A stretch of 53,804 nucleotides of DNA from Alkalicoccus saliphilus (GCF_003044065.1 NZ_PZJJ01000023.1:1-53804), one strand, 5' to 3'. Positions 1 to 8,885 are shown, counted from the first letter of the stretch. A program made the numbers and translations. The notes: generated by a model from the letters alone, not told the origin.

Positions 1-55
1 TGGAAGCGTGGCGACACGTGAAGCTGAGAGATACTAATCGATCGAGGGCTTAACC
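1..55 (+). rRNA. rrl: 23S rRNA, 3' end (partial)
   Basis: The first bases match the conserved 3' end of Bacillus 23S rRNA, including the block GATACTAATCGATCGAGG followed by the terminal GCTTAACC. The rest of the gene lies upstream of the window. The position directly ahead of a 5S gene is the usual 16S-23S-5S order. Confidence 0.95.
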
Positions 56-142
56 AACAAACAACCGGCGTATCAACAGACCGTGAATCAATTCTTACAC
101 GCGTTATCCAGTTTTGAGAGGACAGATCTCTCAAAAACCGAA

Positions 143-259
<117 letters not shown>

Positions 260-267
260 CACTACCC

Positions 268-296
268 GCACGCTGCCCATGGCAGCGTGCTTTTTT
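268..296 (+). terminator. rRNA operon terminator
   Basis: A perfect 10-bp stem (GCACGCTGCC, loop CAT, GGCAGCGTGC) is followed by six T. It ends the upstream rRNA operon just after 5S. Confidence 0.93.
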
Positions 297-483
297 GTCG
301 ATTTTTTCAGCTTTTTTGAAAATAAGAAAGTTTGGTTCTGATAGAAGGACATTTTCATCCATTATGGTGCGGACGTCTCTGTTAAAGCTCAGGGTACTTA
401 CGTAAGAAGAGGAATACGTTTTTCTCCAGTCATCGACAGCCAACATTGCGTTATTTTAATAAACTTTAAAGGAAAACACTGGA
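297..483. repeat. gene-free stretch with a degenerate dispersed repeat
   Basis: No credible gene lies here. Bases 352-370 (TTTTCATCCATTATGGTGC) recur with one mismatch at 12120-12138. In both places a second shared block follows, around TTAAAGCTC and GGGT (about 378-394 here and 12157-12177 there). The segment also contains TCTGTTAA, the end signature seen at other intergenic sites in the window. See the repeat findings. Confidence 0.55.
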
Positions 484-1095
484 TTAGCTGCTTCCGTCTT
501 TTTCCTGCCTGTGTACTCTATACAGGAGAAAAAGAGGTCCGAAGGCAGGGATAAAGCTGAGCCACGGCTGGTCTGCTTTCCATTTGTATTTAAGCAGATC
601 ATACGTCAGCCAGATCACGACGAGAAGATCCACTGTCATAACACTGACAAGGTGGGAGGAAAAGAAGGCCTCAATGTAACCTGCAAAGCTTCCATTCACG
701 GCAGTGACAAACACAATAACAGAAAGGGCCCCGGGGATCAGAAGAAAAAATCGGCTTCTTAACGTCCTGTGAAGAAATACCGGCCCGCGGGGTCTCTTTT
801 TTATTTTCCGGCCTTGAATGATAAGATATGGTAGGACTGCAAAAGCTCCAAGACCAAAAGATAAAAGCGCGAAAGGCCAGGCAGGTATCCGGTTCATGTC
901 TTTAGGAATTAAAAGCAGCAGAAAAATAATCGGGTAAATACCGAGCAGAGAAAATACTGCTGTCACGAGAGGATCGACTTCTTCAAAGCGTCCGGAAAGC
1001 AGGTGACCGAGGATTTCGTCTCCATTGTCCGAACCGGGGGCAAGAAAAACAGCGTAAAATACAAGAAGGATAAAAACAGCAGCATATCGTTTCAT
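484..1095 (-). CDS. predicted multi-pass membrane protein, function unknown
   Basis: A 203-residue protein that I do not recognise as a named family. It starts with a hydrophobic segment (about residues 1-21, MKRYAAVFILLVFYAVF). Four or five further hydrophobic stretches follow, around residues 42-62, 74-94, 117-137, 150-168 and 180-195, separated by basic loops such as GRKIKKRPRG. The start at 1095 is preferred over an upstream ATG at 1167 because AAAGGAG sits six bases ahead of it and the extension is absent from the hydrophobic core. It runs opposite to the rRNA operon and to aad. In B. subtilis this position holds csfB, xpaC and yaaN, so the gene is lineage-specific here. It could be a small transporter or a stress-related membrane protein, but nothing in the sequence decides. 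Confidence 0.7.
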   Translation of the reverse strand: MKRYAAVFILLVFYAVFLAPGSDNGDEILGHLLSGRFEEVDPLVTAVFSLLGIYPIIFLLLLIPKDMNRIPAWPFALLSFGLGAFAVLPYLIIQGRKIKKRPRGPVFLHRTLRSRFFLLIPGALSVIVFVTAVNGSFAGYIEAFFSSHLVSVMTVDLLVVIWLTYDLLKYKWKADQPWLSFIPAFGPLFLLYRVHRQEKDGSS

Positions 1096-1206
1096 CTGAT
1101 TCTCCTTTCTATTATATGGAAGGATAACTTTAGTGAAGCAGATATACAGAAAAAAAGCAAAAAACAATCATTTTCGTTATAATGGAGAAAAGATAGGAGG
1201 CAGGGG

Positions 1207-2619
1207 ATGAACCAGTCGTTAACACCACTTTTCACTGCTTTAAAGCATAAAAATGAAACAGTCTCCTGCCATGTTCCGGGTCATAAAAACGGGCGTGTTT
1301 TTTTGGAAGAGGCTTCACCGTATTACAGAAAGATTCTTCGACTGGACGCTACAGAAATTGAAGGACTCGATGATCTGCACGAGCCGGAAGGGGTTATCAG
1401 AGAAGCAGAAGAACTTCTCAGCGCCCTGTATGACTCGGATTCGAGCTTCTTTTTAACAGGGGGATCGACGTCCGGCAATCTTGCATTGCTCCTGGCAGCG
1501 GGCCCTGGAGAAAAAATTATCGTGCAGAGAAACAGCCACCAGTCTGTTTTCCACGGTCTGGAACTTGCAGACCAGCAGCCGGTTTTTCTTGCTCCGGAAA
1601 CAGACAGCGTTTCCGGTCTCGGCCTCGGCGTTTCTTCCAGGCAGCTTGAAAAGGCGCTCAGGAGCCACCCGGATACGAAGGCTGTATTTTTAACGAACCC
1701 TACGTACGAAGGCTATACTTTGCCGCTCAAAGAGCATGTGGAAGTGTGCCGGGCATACGATACTCTCCTGTTTGTAGATGAAGCACACGGGGCACATTTT
1801 CTTCCCGGGAGCAGCCCGTGGTTTCCGGAAAGTGCATTGAGTGCCGGTGCCGACGCTGTCGTACAGTCGGCTCATAAAACGCTCCCGGCAATGACGATGG
1901 GGGCGTGGCTGCATCTTGGAGTAAGCATGGACAAAACGGAAGTGAAACGCCGGCTGAGTATGATTCAATCGAGCAGCCCGTCGTATCCGATAATGGGTTC
2001 ACTCGACGCGGCAAGAGCGTATGCTGCAAGAAAAAACGACTGGAAAGAAACGGTGGAAGTGATTTCTTTACATAAAAAAATGCTGGAAACGAAAATAAGA
2101 CTGCTTCCGGAAAGCATCGGTCCCTACCGGCTCGATCCGTTGAAAATAAATCTTTATACGGAGGAGGAAGGTCGGCCGGAAAAATGGCAGGAGCAGATGA
2201 AACGTGAGAGATTGTTTCCGGAGCTGATTTCACCGGTACACCTGCTGGTCGTACTGTCGTTGGACAAAGAGGATATTTCAGAAACAATAAAGAAGCTGGC
2301 ACCTGTTTTTTCACGTGAAACATTTATTGAAAAAACGCATTATCCCGTGCCGGGAAAAGGGTTGACTTCACTTGTCTATACGTACGGGGAAATGTTCACG
2401 AAAAAAACGCACGAAGTTTCCTGGGAGGAAAGTGAGGGGATGACGGCGGCAGAAACAGTTATCCCGTATCCTCCCGGTATTCCTCTATTGCTGCGGGGGG
2501 AGAGAATCCATTCCACACATGTGGAGGAAAGAAACAGGCTCAGAAAAAAAGGTGTACGTATTAAAGGTGGTAGAGAAAAATTGAAAGTTTTTGATCCGGG
2601 GGAGGACAATAAATCGTGA
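1207..2619 (+). CDS. yaaO: Orn/Lys/Arg decarboxylase family protein (YaaO-like)
   Basis: A 470-residue PLP-dependent fold-type I enzyme of the short Gram-positive Orn/Lys/Arg decarboxylase group. The N-terminal HVPGHKNG motif, the DEAHGAHF stretch (PLP-pyridine Asp) and the SAHKTLPAMTMGAW block with predicted Schiff-base Lys224 are all visible. A smaller C-terminal domain ends the protein. Such enzymes decarboxylate lysine, arginine or ornithine to polyamines or cadaverine in the cytoplasm; the substrate cannot be told from sequence. The stop codon overlaps the GTG start of tmk by four bases, the B. subtilis yaaO-tmk arrangement, so the two are probably co-transcribed. A TATAAT at 1178-1183 lies just upstream without a good -35. 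Confidence 0.88.
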   Translation: MNQSLTPLFTALKHKNETVSCHVPGHKNGRVFLEEASPYYRKILRLDATEIEGLDDLHEPEGVIREAEELLSALYDSDSSFFLTGGSTSGNLALLLAAGPGEKIIVQRNSHQSVFHGLELADQQPVFLAPETDSVSGLGLGVSSRQLEKALRSHPDTKAVFLTNPTYEGYTLPLKEHVEVCRAYDTLLFVDEAHGAHFLPGSSPWFPESALSAGADAVVQSAHKTLPAMTMGAWLHLGVSMDKTEVKRRLSMIQSSSPSYPIMGSLDAARAYAARKNDWKETVEVISLHKKMLETKIRLLPESIGPYRLDPLKINLYTEEEGRPEKWQEQMKRERLFPELISPVHLLVVLSLDKEDISETIKKLAPVFSRETFIEKTHYPVPGKGLTSLVYTYGEMFTKKTHEVSWEESEGMTAAETVIPYPPGIPLLLRGERIHSTHVEERNRLRKKGVRIKGGREKLKVFDPGEDNKS

Positions 2620-3239
2620 GTGGATTATTCGTAACGTTTGAAGGCGGAGAAGGTGCCGGTAAAACGACTGTACTGAAAGAAATTCAAAAAAAGCTGGAAA
2701 AGACCGGCCGTCCGGTGCTTGCAACGAGGGAGCCCGGAGGCAGTTACATTGCAGAAAAAATCAGGGAAGTTATTCTCGATCCAAGGCATACGGAAATGGA
2801 TGCGAGAACAGAAGCGCTGCTTTATGCTGCTGCGAGAAGACAGCACCTTGTGGAGAAAGTAATTCCGCATCTGGAACGGGGAGGGGTCGTTCTCTGTGAC
2901 CGGTTTGTGGACAGCAGCCTCGTGTATCAGGGGTTTGCAAGAAAAATTGGTGTGGAAGCCGTGCGTGAGCTGAACATGTTTGCAACAGAAGGAAGACTTC
3001 CGGATATCACGCTCTATTTTGACATTGACCCGAAAGAGGGGCTGGAGCGAATTGCTGCCAATAAAGGCAGGGAAATCAACCGTCTCGATCAGGAGTCGCT
3101 GTCGTTTCATGAATCTGTGCGCGAAATGTACCTGCAGCTGCAGCATCAGGAACCGGAGCGCATCCGTCTCGTCGATGCAGGGCAGACGCTGGAGAAAGTA
3201 ACAGACGCTGCGTGGAACCTGCTGCAGGAGAAAATATAG
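2616..3239 (+). CDS. tmk: thymidylate kinase
   Basis: A 207-residue dTMP kinase that phosphorylates dTMP to dTDP in dTTP synthesis. The P-loop FEGGEGAGKTT lies at about residues 8-18, the DRFVDSSLVYQG substrate motif near residue 93, and a lid region with basic residues (NKGREINRLD) near 150. Length is typical. It starts with GTG overlapping the aad stop (GTGA), with GGGGAGG about ten bases upstream. The downstream gap holds a new promoter for darA, so the aad-tmk pair may form its own transcript. Confidence 0.96.
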   Translation: MSGLFVTFEGGEGAGKTTVLKEIQKKLEKTGRPVLATREPGGSYIAEKIREVILDPRHTEMDARTEALLYAAARRQHLVEKVIPHLERGGVVLCDRFVDSSLVYQGFARKIGVEAVRELNMFATEGRLPDITLYFDIDPKEGLERIAANKGREINRLDQESLSFHESVREMYLQLQHQEPERIRLVDAGQTLEKVTDAAWNLLQEKI

Positions 3240-3246
3240 AATTTAA

Positions 3247-3660
<414 letters not shown>

Positions 3661-3677
3661 CGGAAGAGGTAATAAGC

Positions 3678-4667
3678 ATGGATAAATGGCATGAATTGGA
3701 AGATACGCAGCCTACAATTGCCCGGGTTCTGCAGAACAGTCTGATAAGAGACCGGCTGGCTCACGCCTATGTTTTCGAAGGCGGAAGAGGCACCGGAAAG
3801 AGAGCCGCCGCAACACTTCTTGCAAAAGCGTTTTTCTGTGAAGCAGTGAAGGGGGCCGATCCCTGCCTCGTCTGCCGGGAATGCCGGCGTGCGGAATCAG
3901 GAAACCACCCGGATATGCACGTCATCCGGCCGGAAGGTGCTTCCATTAAGGTAGACCAGATCCGCGGGCTGAAAAAAGAATTCAGCATGCGGGGAATGGA
4001 ATCCCAGAAAAAAGTGTATGTAGTGGAGGAAGCAGATAAAATGTCTGCAAGTGCAGCGAACAGCCTGCTGAAGTTCCTGGAAGAACCGGACGGCGAAGCA
4101 CTGGCCGTGCTGCTTACAGGAAATTCCTATCAGATGCTTCCGACTATTCTTTCCCGGGCACAGGTAATGACATTTTCCCCGCTTTCTCCGGAACGGGTCA
4201 CGCGGGCACTGGCAGAAGCAGGTTTCCAGGAAAAAGAAGCAGCTCTTGCTGCGAGGCTGACTTCCGATTTGTCGGAGGCAGAGAAGCTGTTTGAAGAAGA
4301 TTGGATTTCACAGGCAAGGGAGAAAGTGATACAATTAATTGATGATCAAATCCGGCGTCCTGCCGAGGCGTTCATTACGCTTCATGAAAAAGTCATACCT
4401 TTTTTCAATGAACGCGAAACGGTGCAGACGGCACTGGATCTGATGATGCTGTGGTACAGGGATGTGCTGCGTATGCAGGTCGGCCAGTCGGAAGCGATTG
4501 TTTATATAGATCAGGAAGAAACGCTCGCCAAACAGGCGTTTCAGCTTTCTCAAGGAAAACTCGGTAACAACCTCCAGGCAGTCATGGATGCAAAACGTCG
4601 CGTACATGCGAACGTGTCTCCGCAGCTGTTAATGGAGCAGCTGCTTCTTCGTTTACAGGAGGGATAA
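3678..4667 (+). CDS. holB: DNA polymerase III subunit delta'
   Basis: A 329-residue clamp-loader delta' subunit. It has an AAA+ N-terminal domain with the loop EGGRGTGKR near residues 33-42 and a four-cysteine zinc module (CLVCRECRR region, about residues 60-75). A sensor region NSLLKFLEEP and ILSRAQ follow; the usual SRC sequence reads SRAQ here. A helical C-terminal collar domain completes the protein. It loads the DnaN clamp as part of the tau-delta-delta' complex. The start is preceded by GAAGAGG. It overlaps nothing but sits two bases ahead of ricT, as in B. subtilis. Confidence 0.95.
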   Translation: MDKWHELEDTQPTIARVLQNSLIRDRLAHAYVFEGGRGTGKRAAATLLAKAFFCEAVKGADPCLVCRECRRAESGNHPDMHVIRPEGASIKVDQIRGLKKEFSMRGMESQKKVYVVEEADKMSASAANSLLKFLEEPDGEALAVLLTGNSYQMLPTILSRAQVMTFSPLSPERVTRALAEAGFQEKEAALAARLTSDLSEAEKLFEEDWISQAREKVIQLIDDQIRRPAEAFITLHEKVIPFFNERETVQTALDLMMLWYRDVLRMQVGQSEAIVYIDQEETLAKQAFQLSQGKLGNNLQAVMDAKRRVHANVSPQLLMEQLLLRLQEG

Positions 4668-4669
4668 AT

Positions 4670-5497
4670 GTGCATCGAGTAATTGGCGTACGATTTAAGA
4701 AAACCGGTAAGATTTATTATTTTTCTCCCGGGGATCTCGAGATAGAGAAAGATGACTATGTGATTGTCGAAACGGCCCGCGGGATGGAATTCGGCAAGAC
4801 GGTTATCGGAATGAAAGAAGTAGAGGAACAGGATGTTGTTCTTCCACTGAAGAAAGTGCTCCGGCTCGCTACAGACAAAGACAAAATGACTATTCAGCAG
4901 AATAAGAAGGAAGCTGAGAAGGCATTTGATGTCTGCCTGAAGAAAATTACAGAGCATAACCTTGATATGAAGCTGGTGGACGTAGAGTTCACGTTTGATC
5001 GCAACAAAATTTTATTTTATTTTACAGCAGATGGAAGGATCGACTTCCGGACACTGGTAAAGGATCTTGCTTCCATTTTCCGCACAAGAATCGAACTCCG
5101 CCAGATCGGGGTAAGAGACGAAGCCAAAATGCTCGGCGGAATCGGTCCGTGCGGCAGAATGCTCTGCTGTTCGACATTTCTCGGAGATTTTGAGCCCGTA
5201 TCCATTAAAATGGCGAAGGATCAGAACCTGTCACTTAATCCGACAAAAATTTCGGGACTGTGTGGAAGACTTATGTGCTGTTTAAAATATGAGAACGACA
5301 TGTATGAATCGGCTAAAAAAGAGCTTCCGGACTTGTACCAAAAGCTGAATACAAGCTACGGAAAAGGAAAAGTAACGGGGCTCAACATGCTGGAACGGCT
5401 TGTCCAGGTGGAAATTTACGAATCCGGACAGGTGATTGAATATACGCTGGATGAACTCCTGGAAGAAGGAGCGATCGCCGCAGAAACCACGAAATAA
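4670..5497 (+). CDS. ricT: PSP1-domain protein RicT (YaaT)
   Basis: A 275-residue PSP1 C-terminal domain protein, the RicT member of the RicA-RicF-RicT (Y-complex) iron-sulfur complex. In B. subtilis this complex speeds RNase Y-dependent mRNA maturation and also affects sporulation and biofilm phosphorelay. The cluster-ligating cysteines are present: GPCGRMLCC near residues 160-168 and CGRLMCC about 40 residues later. The GTG start follows AGGAGGG. Downstream yabA is co-oriented 15 bases away. Its retention in a genome lacking local sporulation genes fits an RNA-processing role. Confidence 0.94.
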   Translation: MHRVIGVRFKKTGKIYYFSPGDLEIEKDDYVIVETARGMEFGKTVIGMKEVEEQDVVLPLKKVLRLATDKDKMTIQQNKKEAEKAFDVCLKKITEHNLDMKLVDVEFTFDRNKILFYFTADGRIDFRTLVKDLASIFRTRIELRQIGVRDEAKMLGGIGPCGRMLCCSTFLGDFEPVSIKMAKDQNLSLNPTKISGLCGRLMCCLKYENDMYESAKKELPDLYQKLNTSYGKGKVTGLNMLERLVQVEIYESGQVIEYTLDELLEEGAIAAETTK

Positions 5498-5512
5498 TGA
5501 GGTGTAGGCATC

Positions 5513-5869
5513 GTGAACAAAAATGAACTCTTTTCCCGCGTCAGCCAGATGGAAGAACGCATCGGCGGGCTTCACGAGGAGCTCGGGGAGCTGAAGGACC
5601 AGCTGGCGGAACTGCTGGAGGAGAACACCCATCTGCAAATGGAAAATGATCATCTCCGGGAGCGGATGAACCGGGAGTCAGAAGCAGGAGAGCAGAAGGA
5701 ACGTGCGTCGGGAAAACGGATTAAAGCAGGATTTGGGGAAGGGTATGATAATCTGGCGAGACTTTATCAGGAAGGCTTCCACATATGCAACCTTCATTAT
5801 GGAAGCATCCGCAAAGAAGGCGACTGCCTTTTCTGCCTCTCCTTTCTCAACCGGTCCGATCAGGAATAA
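5513..5869 (+). CDS. yabA: replication initiation control protein YabA
   Basis: A 118-residue YabA. An N-terminal leucine-rich coiled coil (about residues 1-60, with heptads through [17 protein letters not shown]) mediates tetramerisation. The C-terminal zinc domain reads [13 protein letters not shown] then [10 protein letters not shown], supplying the His/Cys ligands. It restrains replication initiation by bridging DnaA and DnaN. The GTG start is 15 bases after ricT, in the same operon as holB. It is nearly identical in its C-terminal half to the B. subtilis protein as I recall it. Confidence 0.95.
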   Translation: MNKNELFSRVSQMEERIGGLHEELGELKDQLAELLEENTHLQMENDHLRERMNRESEAGEQKERASGKRIKAGFGEGYDNLARLYQEGFHICNLHYGSIRKEGDCLFCLSFLNRSDQE

Positions 5870-5883
5870 CGAATATCAATGCG

Positions 5884-5920
5884 GAAACGTCCACAGACCT
5901 GCTCTGGGGCGTTTTCTTTT
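5884..5920 (+). terminator. possible terminator or attenuator between yabA and yabB
   Basis: AACGTCCACAGA can pair with TCTGGGGCGTT with one internal mismatch and a short loop, followed by TTTTCTTTT. It lies just ahead of the ribosome site of yabB, so it may reduce rather than abolish read-through. Confidence 0.5.
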
Positions 5921-5932
5921 GGAGGGAAAAAA

Positions 5933-6676
5933 GTGAAACAGGCAGAAGAAAGACAAGACTACCTGCCGGGGAATGAGCGGGTGATTCATCAGCGCAGTGA
6001 TATATTTACGTATTCTATGGATGCAGTGCTTCTGGCCAGGTTCGTCCGTGTCAGCGGGGCAGAAAAAGCAGCTGATCTATGCAGCGGAACAGGAGCCGTA
6101 CCGCTCGTTATGAGCCTGAGAACAGAGGCAGTGATCGATGCGCTGGAGCTCCAACCGCTGCTCTGTGAACTGACGGAACGATCCATCAAAACGAATAACC
6201 TGGAGAAGCAGGTCCGTGTGATGGAGCGGGATCTTCGGGATCTCTCCGGTTTTGCGCTCGGGAAGTACGATCTCGTAACATGCAATCCACCGTACTTTCC
6301 GGTTACAGCAGAAAAAGGGGTTAACGTGAATACATCGAAAACTCTTGCCCGTCATGAAGTGTCCTGTACGCTCGATGATGCAGTCAAAGCGGCGGCGGCG
6401 CTTGTAAAGTCTAAAGGGAGAGCTGCTTTTGTCCACCGTCCGGAAAGGCTTGGCGATATTATTACGACGATGCAGAAGCGAAAGCTGGAACCGAAACGCC
6501 TCTGTTTTGTTCATCCGAGAGAGGATCGTCCGGCAAACATTCTTCTGATCGAAGCGGTCAAGGACGGCAACCCGGGTATGACTACCGAACCGCCCTGGAT
6601 TGTATATGATAAAGAAGGAAATTACACGCCGGAGTTTTACGAGCATTACTTTAAGGGGGGAAAATCATATGCATGA
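5933..6676 (+). CDS. yabB: tRNA adenine-N6 methyltransferase-like protein (YabB/TrmN6 family)
   Basis: A 247-residue class I SAM-dependent methyltransferase. The SAM-binding motif DLCSGTGAVPLVMS lies near residues 46-59 and the catalytic CNPPYF motif, typical of enzymes that methylate exocyclic adenine nitrogen, near residue 119. Family members modify A37 of tRNA1(Val) in E. coli (TrmN6); the Gram-positive YabB target is not certain. The GTG start at 5933 has GGAGG seven bases upstream; an upstream in-frame ATG at 5879 would read through the hairpin region and is rejected. The GIY-YIG gene yazA found next in B. subtilis is missing, and rsmI follows with an eight-base overlap. Confidence 0.9.
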   Translation: MKQAEERQDYLPGNERVIHQRSDIFTYSMDAVLLARFVRVSGAEKAADLCSGTGAVPLVMSLRTEAVIDALELQPLLCELTERSIKTNNLEKQVRVMERDLRDLSGFALGKYDLVTCNPPYFPVTAEKGVNVNTSKTLARHEVSCTLDDAVKAAAALVKSKGRAAFVHRPERLGDIITTMQKRKLEPKRLCFVHPREDRPANILLIEAVKDGNPGMTTEPPWIVYDKEGNYTPEFYEHYFKGGKSYA

Positions 6677-7553
6677 ACAAAAAAGCTTTTCGAAAGATCT
6701 CGAGAATAAGGGGAAACTTTTTCTCGTTCCGACACCGATCGGCAATCTGGATGATATGACGTACCGGGCTGTCAAAACGCTTAAGGAAGCAGATGTGATT
6801 GCCGCGGAGGATACGAGGCATACGAAGAAACTGTGCCACGTGTTTGATATTACTGTACCTCTCGTCAGCTACCACGAACACAACAAGCGGGTCAGAGGAG
6901 AGGAGCTGCTCAAACGAATTAGAAACGGGGAGAAGGTTGCTCTTGTCAGCGATGCCGGGATGCCGGCTGTTTCCGACCCTGGAGCGGATCTCGCTGCAGA
7001 AGCGAAAAAAGAAGGACTTACGGTTGTTGCTCTGCCGGGGGCAAACGCTGCCCTGACGGCACTAATAAGCTCTGGTCTTTCAACGGAAGCATTTACATTC
7101 GTTGGTTTTGTCGAGCGGAAAAAGAAGCAGCGGAAAGAAATTCTCGATTCGTGGCGTCTTGTTCCTTCCACACTCATCTTTTATGAATCACCTCACCGGG
7201 TGAATGAGTTTCTTAAAGCGGCATTCGACATTTTCGGAGACCGTCGTGCAGCTGTAGCAAGAGAAATAACAAAACAGTACGAAACGATTATTACCGGGAC
7301 ATTGTCGGAACTGCAGGCGTGGGCAGAAGCGGAGGAGCTGAAAGGGGAATGCGTGGTGCTTGTAGCCGGTGCTTCTGCGGAAGAACAGCACGAAGCAGCA
7401 GAGGAAAGCTGGTGGCAGGAGCTTACGATTAAAGAGCACGTGGAAGTGTATGTGGAAAAGGGAAAACCGGCGAAACAGGCAGTGAAAGATGCTGCTGTGG
7501 ACCGCAGACTTCCAAAAAGGGAAGTGTATCAGGCCTACCACGTGGAAGAGTAG
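6669..7553 (+). CDS. rsmI: 16S rRNA (cytidine1402-2'-O)-methyltransferase RsmI
   Basis: A 294-residue tetrapyrrole-methylase-fold enzyme. Family signatures are LVPTPIGNLDDMTYRA near residues 19-34, AEDTRHTKKL, the glycine-rich SDAGMPAVSDPG, and ALPGANAALTAL. It 2'-O-methylates C1402 in the decoding centre of 16S rRNA. The ATG at 6669 is preceded by GGGGGG and overlaps the end of yabB, which argues against the longer frame from 6600. It converges on abrB, with a 250-base gap between them. Confidence 0.95.
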   Translation: MHEQKSFSKDLENKGKLFLVPTPIGNLDDMTYRAVKTLKEADVIAAEDTRHTKKLCHVFDITVPLVSYHEHNKRVRGEELLKRIRNGEKVALVSDAGMPAVSDPGADLAAEAKKEGLTVVALPGANAALTALISSGLSTEAFTFVGFVERKKKQRKEILDSWRLVPSTLIFYESPHRVNEFLKAAFDIFGDRRAAVAREITKQYETIITGTLSELQAWAEAEELKGECVVLVAGASAEEQHEAAEESWWQELTIKEHVEVYVEKGKPAKQAVKDAAVDRRLPKREVYQAYHVEE

Positions 7554-7770
7554 CCGGTGCCGGAAATTTCGAACGCGTATTTTCCATCTTTGATAAGCCG
7601 GTTACTGGAACTTTTTTGACTGAAGAACCGGGAGATGGCCGCTGCATTTCCCGGGAAATAGCCGAAGACTGAAAAAACTATATTAAAGACGGCTGAGAAA
7701 ACTTGGCTCCGGCCCTGACGTGGGAGATCTGCAGCTTTTCCCGGCAGGTCAAAGTAAAACTTTTAAAGAA
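7554..7770. other. gene-free gap between convergent rsmI and abrB
   Basis: No coding potential is seen. A 16-base block at 7654-7669 (GGAAATAGCCGAAGAC) closely matches 26032-26047 (GAAAATAGCTGAAGAC), and both follow a GGGAG-rich patch. I read this as a degenerate copy of a dispersed intergenic repeat. Confidence 0.4.
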
Positions 7771-7771
7771 C

Positions 7772-7799
7772 AAAAAAAAACGACCCGGAGGCCGTCTTT
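7772..7799 (-). terminator. abrB terminator
   Basis: Read on the minus strand, ACGGCC and GGTCGT form a short stem, with one G-T pair, followed by nine T. It begins just after the abrB stop codon. Confidence 0.75.
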
Positions 7800-7802
7800 C
7801 AA

Positions 7803-8090
7803 TTAATTTTCCTGCTTGGAAATATACTCTTCCAGCTCTTTTACGATTTCCTTCGCACCCATCGGGCTCAAGATGATTTTGCCGTTTGCAAGGGAAAGGT
7901 TGTCGTCGGAAACTTCACCTGTTACCTGGCAAGTCATGTTCGGCTTATATTTTTTAAGAACGATGCGGTCGTCATCCACATAGATTTCCAGAGCGTCCTT
8001 CTCTGCAATATCCAATGTGCGGCGTAGTTCGATAGGAATTACCACCCGGCCCAGTTCATCAACTTTTCTTACAATACCTGTAGATTTCAT
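7803..8090 (-). CDS. abrB: transition-state regulator AbrB
   Basis: A 95-residue AbrB. The N-terminal SpoVT/AbrB swapped-hairpin DNA-binding domain reads MKSTGIVRKVDELGRVVIP and continues with LRRTLDI; the single Cys54 of the B. subtilis protein corresponds to the TCQVTGE stretch here. AbrB represses stationary-phase genes during growth and is itself shut off by Spo0A-P in B. subtilis. Orientation opposite to its neighbours is the conserved arrangement. A good promoter lies about 95 bases upstream of the start on the minus strand, and AGAGGAG precedes the ATG. Confidence 0.97.
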   Translation of the reverse strand: MKSTGIVRKVDELGRVVIPIELRRTLDIAEKDALEIYVDDDRIVLKKYKPNMTCQVTGEVSDDNLSLANGKIILSPMGAKEIVKELEEYISKQEN

Positions 8091-8180
8091 TATTAATTTC
8101 TCCTCTCTTATCCTCTTGATGAATTTTATTTCTCAGAAGCTGCACGAAACGTCAATTTTCGACAAAATCCTGTTAAGAGT

Positions 8181-8209
8181 ATAATACCAATACTTTCAAA
8201 TGAAGTCAA
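8181..8209 (-). promoter_or_regulatory. sigma-A promoter of abrB
   Basis: On the minus strand TTGACT (8209-8204) is separated by exactly 17 bases from TATTAT (8186-8181). Transcription would begin near 8174 and give a leader of about 80 nt before abrB. Confidence 0.8.
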
Positions 8210-8553
8210 TAAAAACTACCTCAAAATAAGATAATATTAACAAATATCTCAACAGAAGGGAAAGCAGCCGTTATTTTGTCCAAAAAAGCCTTCATTTCCT
8301 GTCATTTTCTCTCTATTCAACAGGAAATTTATTCGACATCTTGCGACAAAGACGTTACGACTCTATTCTATACCCAGAAAAACCATAAATGTAACAAAAA
8401 TCCATAAATTAATACAATAATAATCATTATTATATATAAATGTAAAAAATGTGAATTTAAAAGGGATAATATGGGTTTTATATGAGTAAAACATTGTTTT
8501 CCTGCTTTCGGCTCTTTTTATGAAAATGAGGAAAATAAACAGAAGTAATTCAG
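8210..8553. other. AT-rich gene-free divergent region between abrB and metS
   Basis: About 340 strongly AT-rich bases without a supportable gene. The notable element is a 7-1-7 inverted repeat, TAATAATcATTATTA at 8418-8432, resembling Fur/PerR-family operators. It is not near either mapped promoter. Nothing else is recognised. Confidence 0.5.
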
Positions 8554-8582
8554 TTGACACTTCTGCCTGTCTCCGGTATATT
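8554..8582 (+). promoter_or_regulatory. sigma-A promoter of the metS T-box leader
   Basis: TTGACA at 8554-8559 and TATATT at 8577-8582 are separated by 17 bases. Transcription would start near 8589, giving a T-box leader of about 360 nt before metS. Confidence 0.85.
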
Positions 8583-8588
8583 TTCAAG

Positions 8589-8885
8589 GAGAGTATGTGT
8601 CCAGAGTGAATAAAAGTCCTTCAATGAAGGGATAAGTAGGAAGGAAAATCCATAACAGAGAACCGGGGAAAAGCTGGAAACCGGGATGGAGGCCCTTTTG
8701 AAAATGGTCCCGGGAGAAGCCGGTTTTTCGAGCCTGTACCAGGTAAGGGAAGCTGCGTACCTGCGCGTTAAGCAGCGGGCAGCTTTTTAAAGCTGCACAC
8801 AGCAAGGCTGACAGTTTTGTCAGTGAAGCCGGGTGGTACCGCGTGAGTTCCAGCTCTCGTCCCAGTAGAGGACGGGGGTTTTTTC
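8589..8885 (+). promoter_or_regulatory. T-box leader (tRNA-Met responsive) of metS
   Basis: The antiterminator T-box GGGTGGTACCGCG is at 8831-8843. It is followed by a terminator (CTCGTCC, about 8856-8862, pairing with GGACGGG) and a run of six T. Upstream, the AGAGAACCGGGG and GCTGGAAACCGG blocks match stem I landmarks. ATG at 8704-8706, in the context GAAA-ATG-GTCC, is the likely specifier codon, which agrees with the downstream methionyl-tRNA synthetase. Uncharged tRNA-Met would pair with the specifier and the T-box bulge and prevent termination. The specifier position is inferred, since I could not fold the RNA. Confidence 0.92.

Noticed and set aside
1727-2323. 198-residue minus-strand frame across aad
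   Set aside because: It is an antisense shadow of a well-supported decarboxylase gene. The same applies to the long minus-strand frames across metS, mfd and ftsH.
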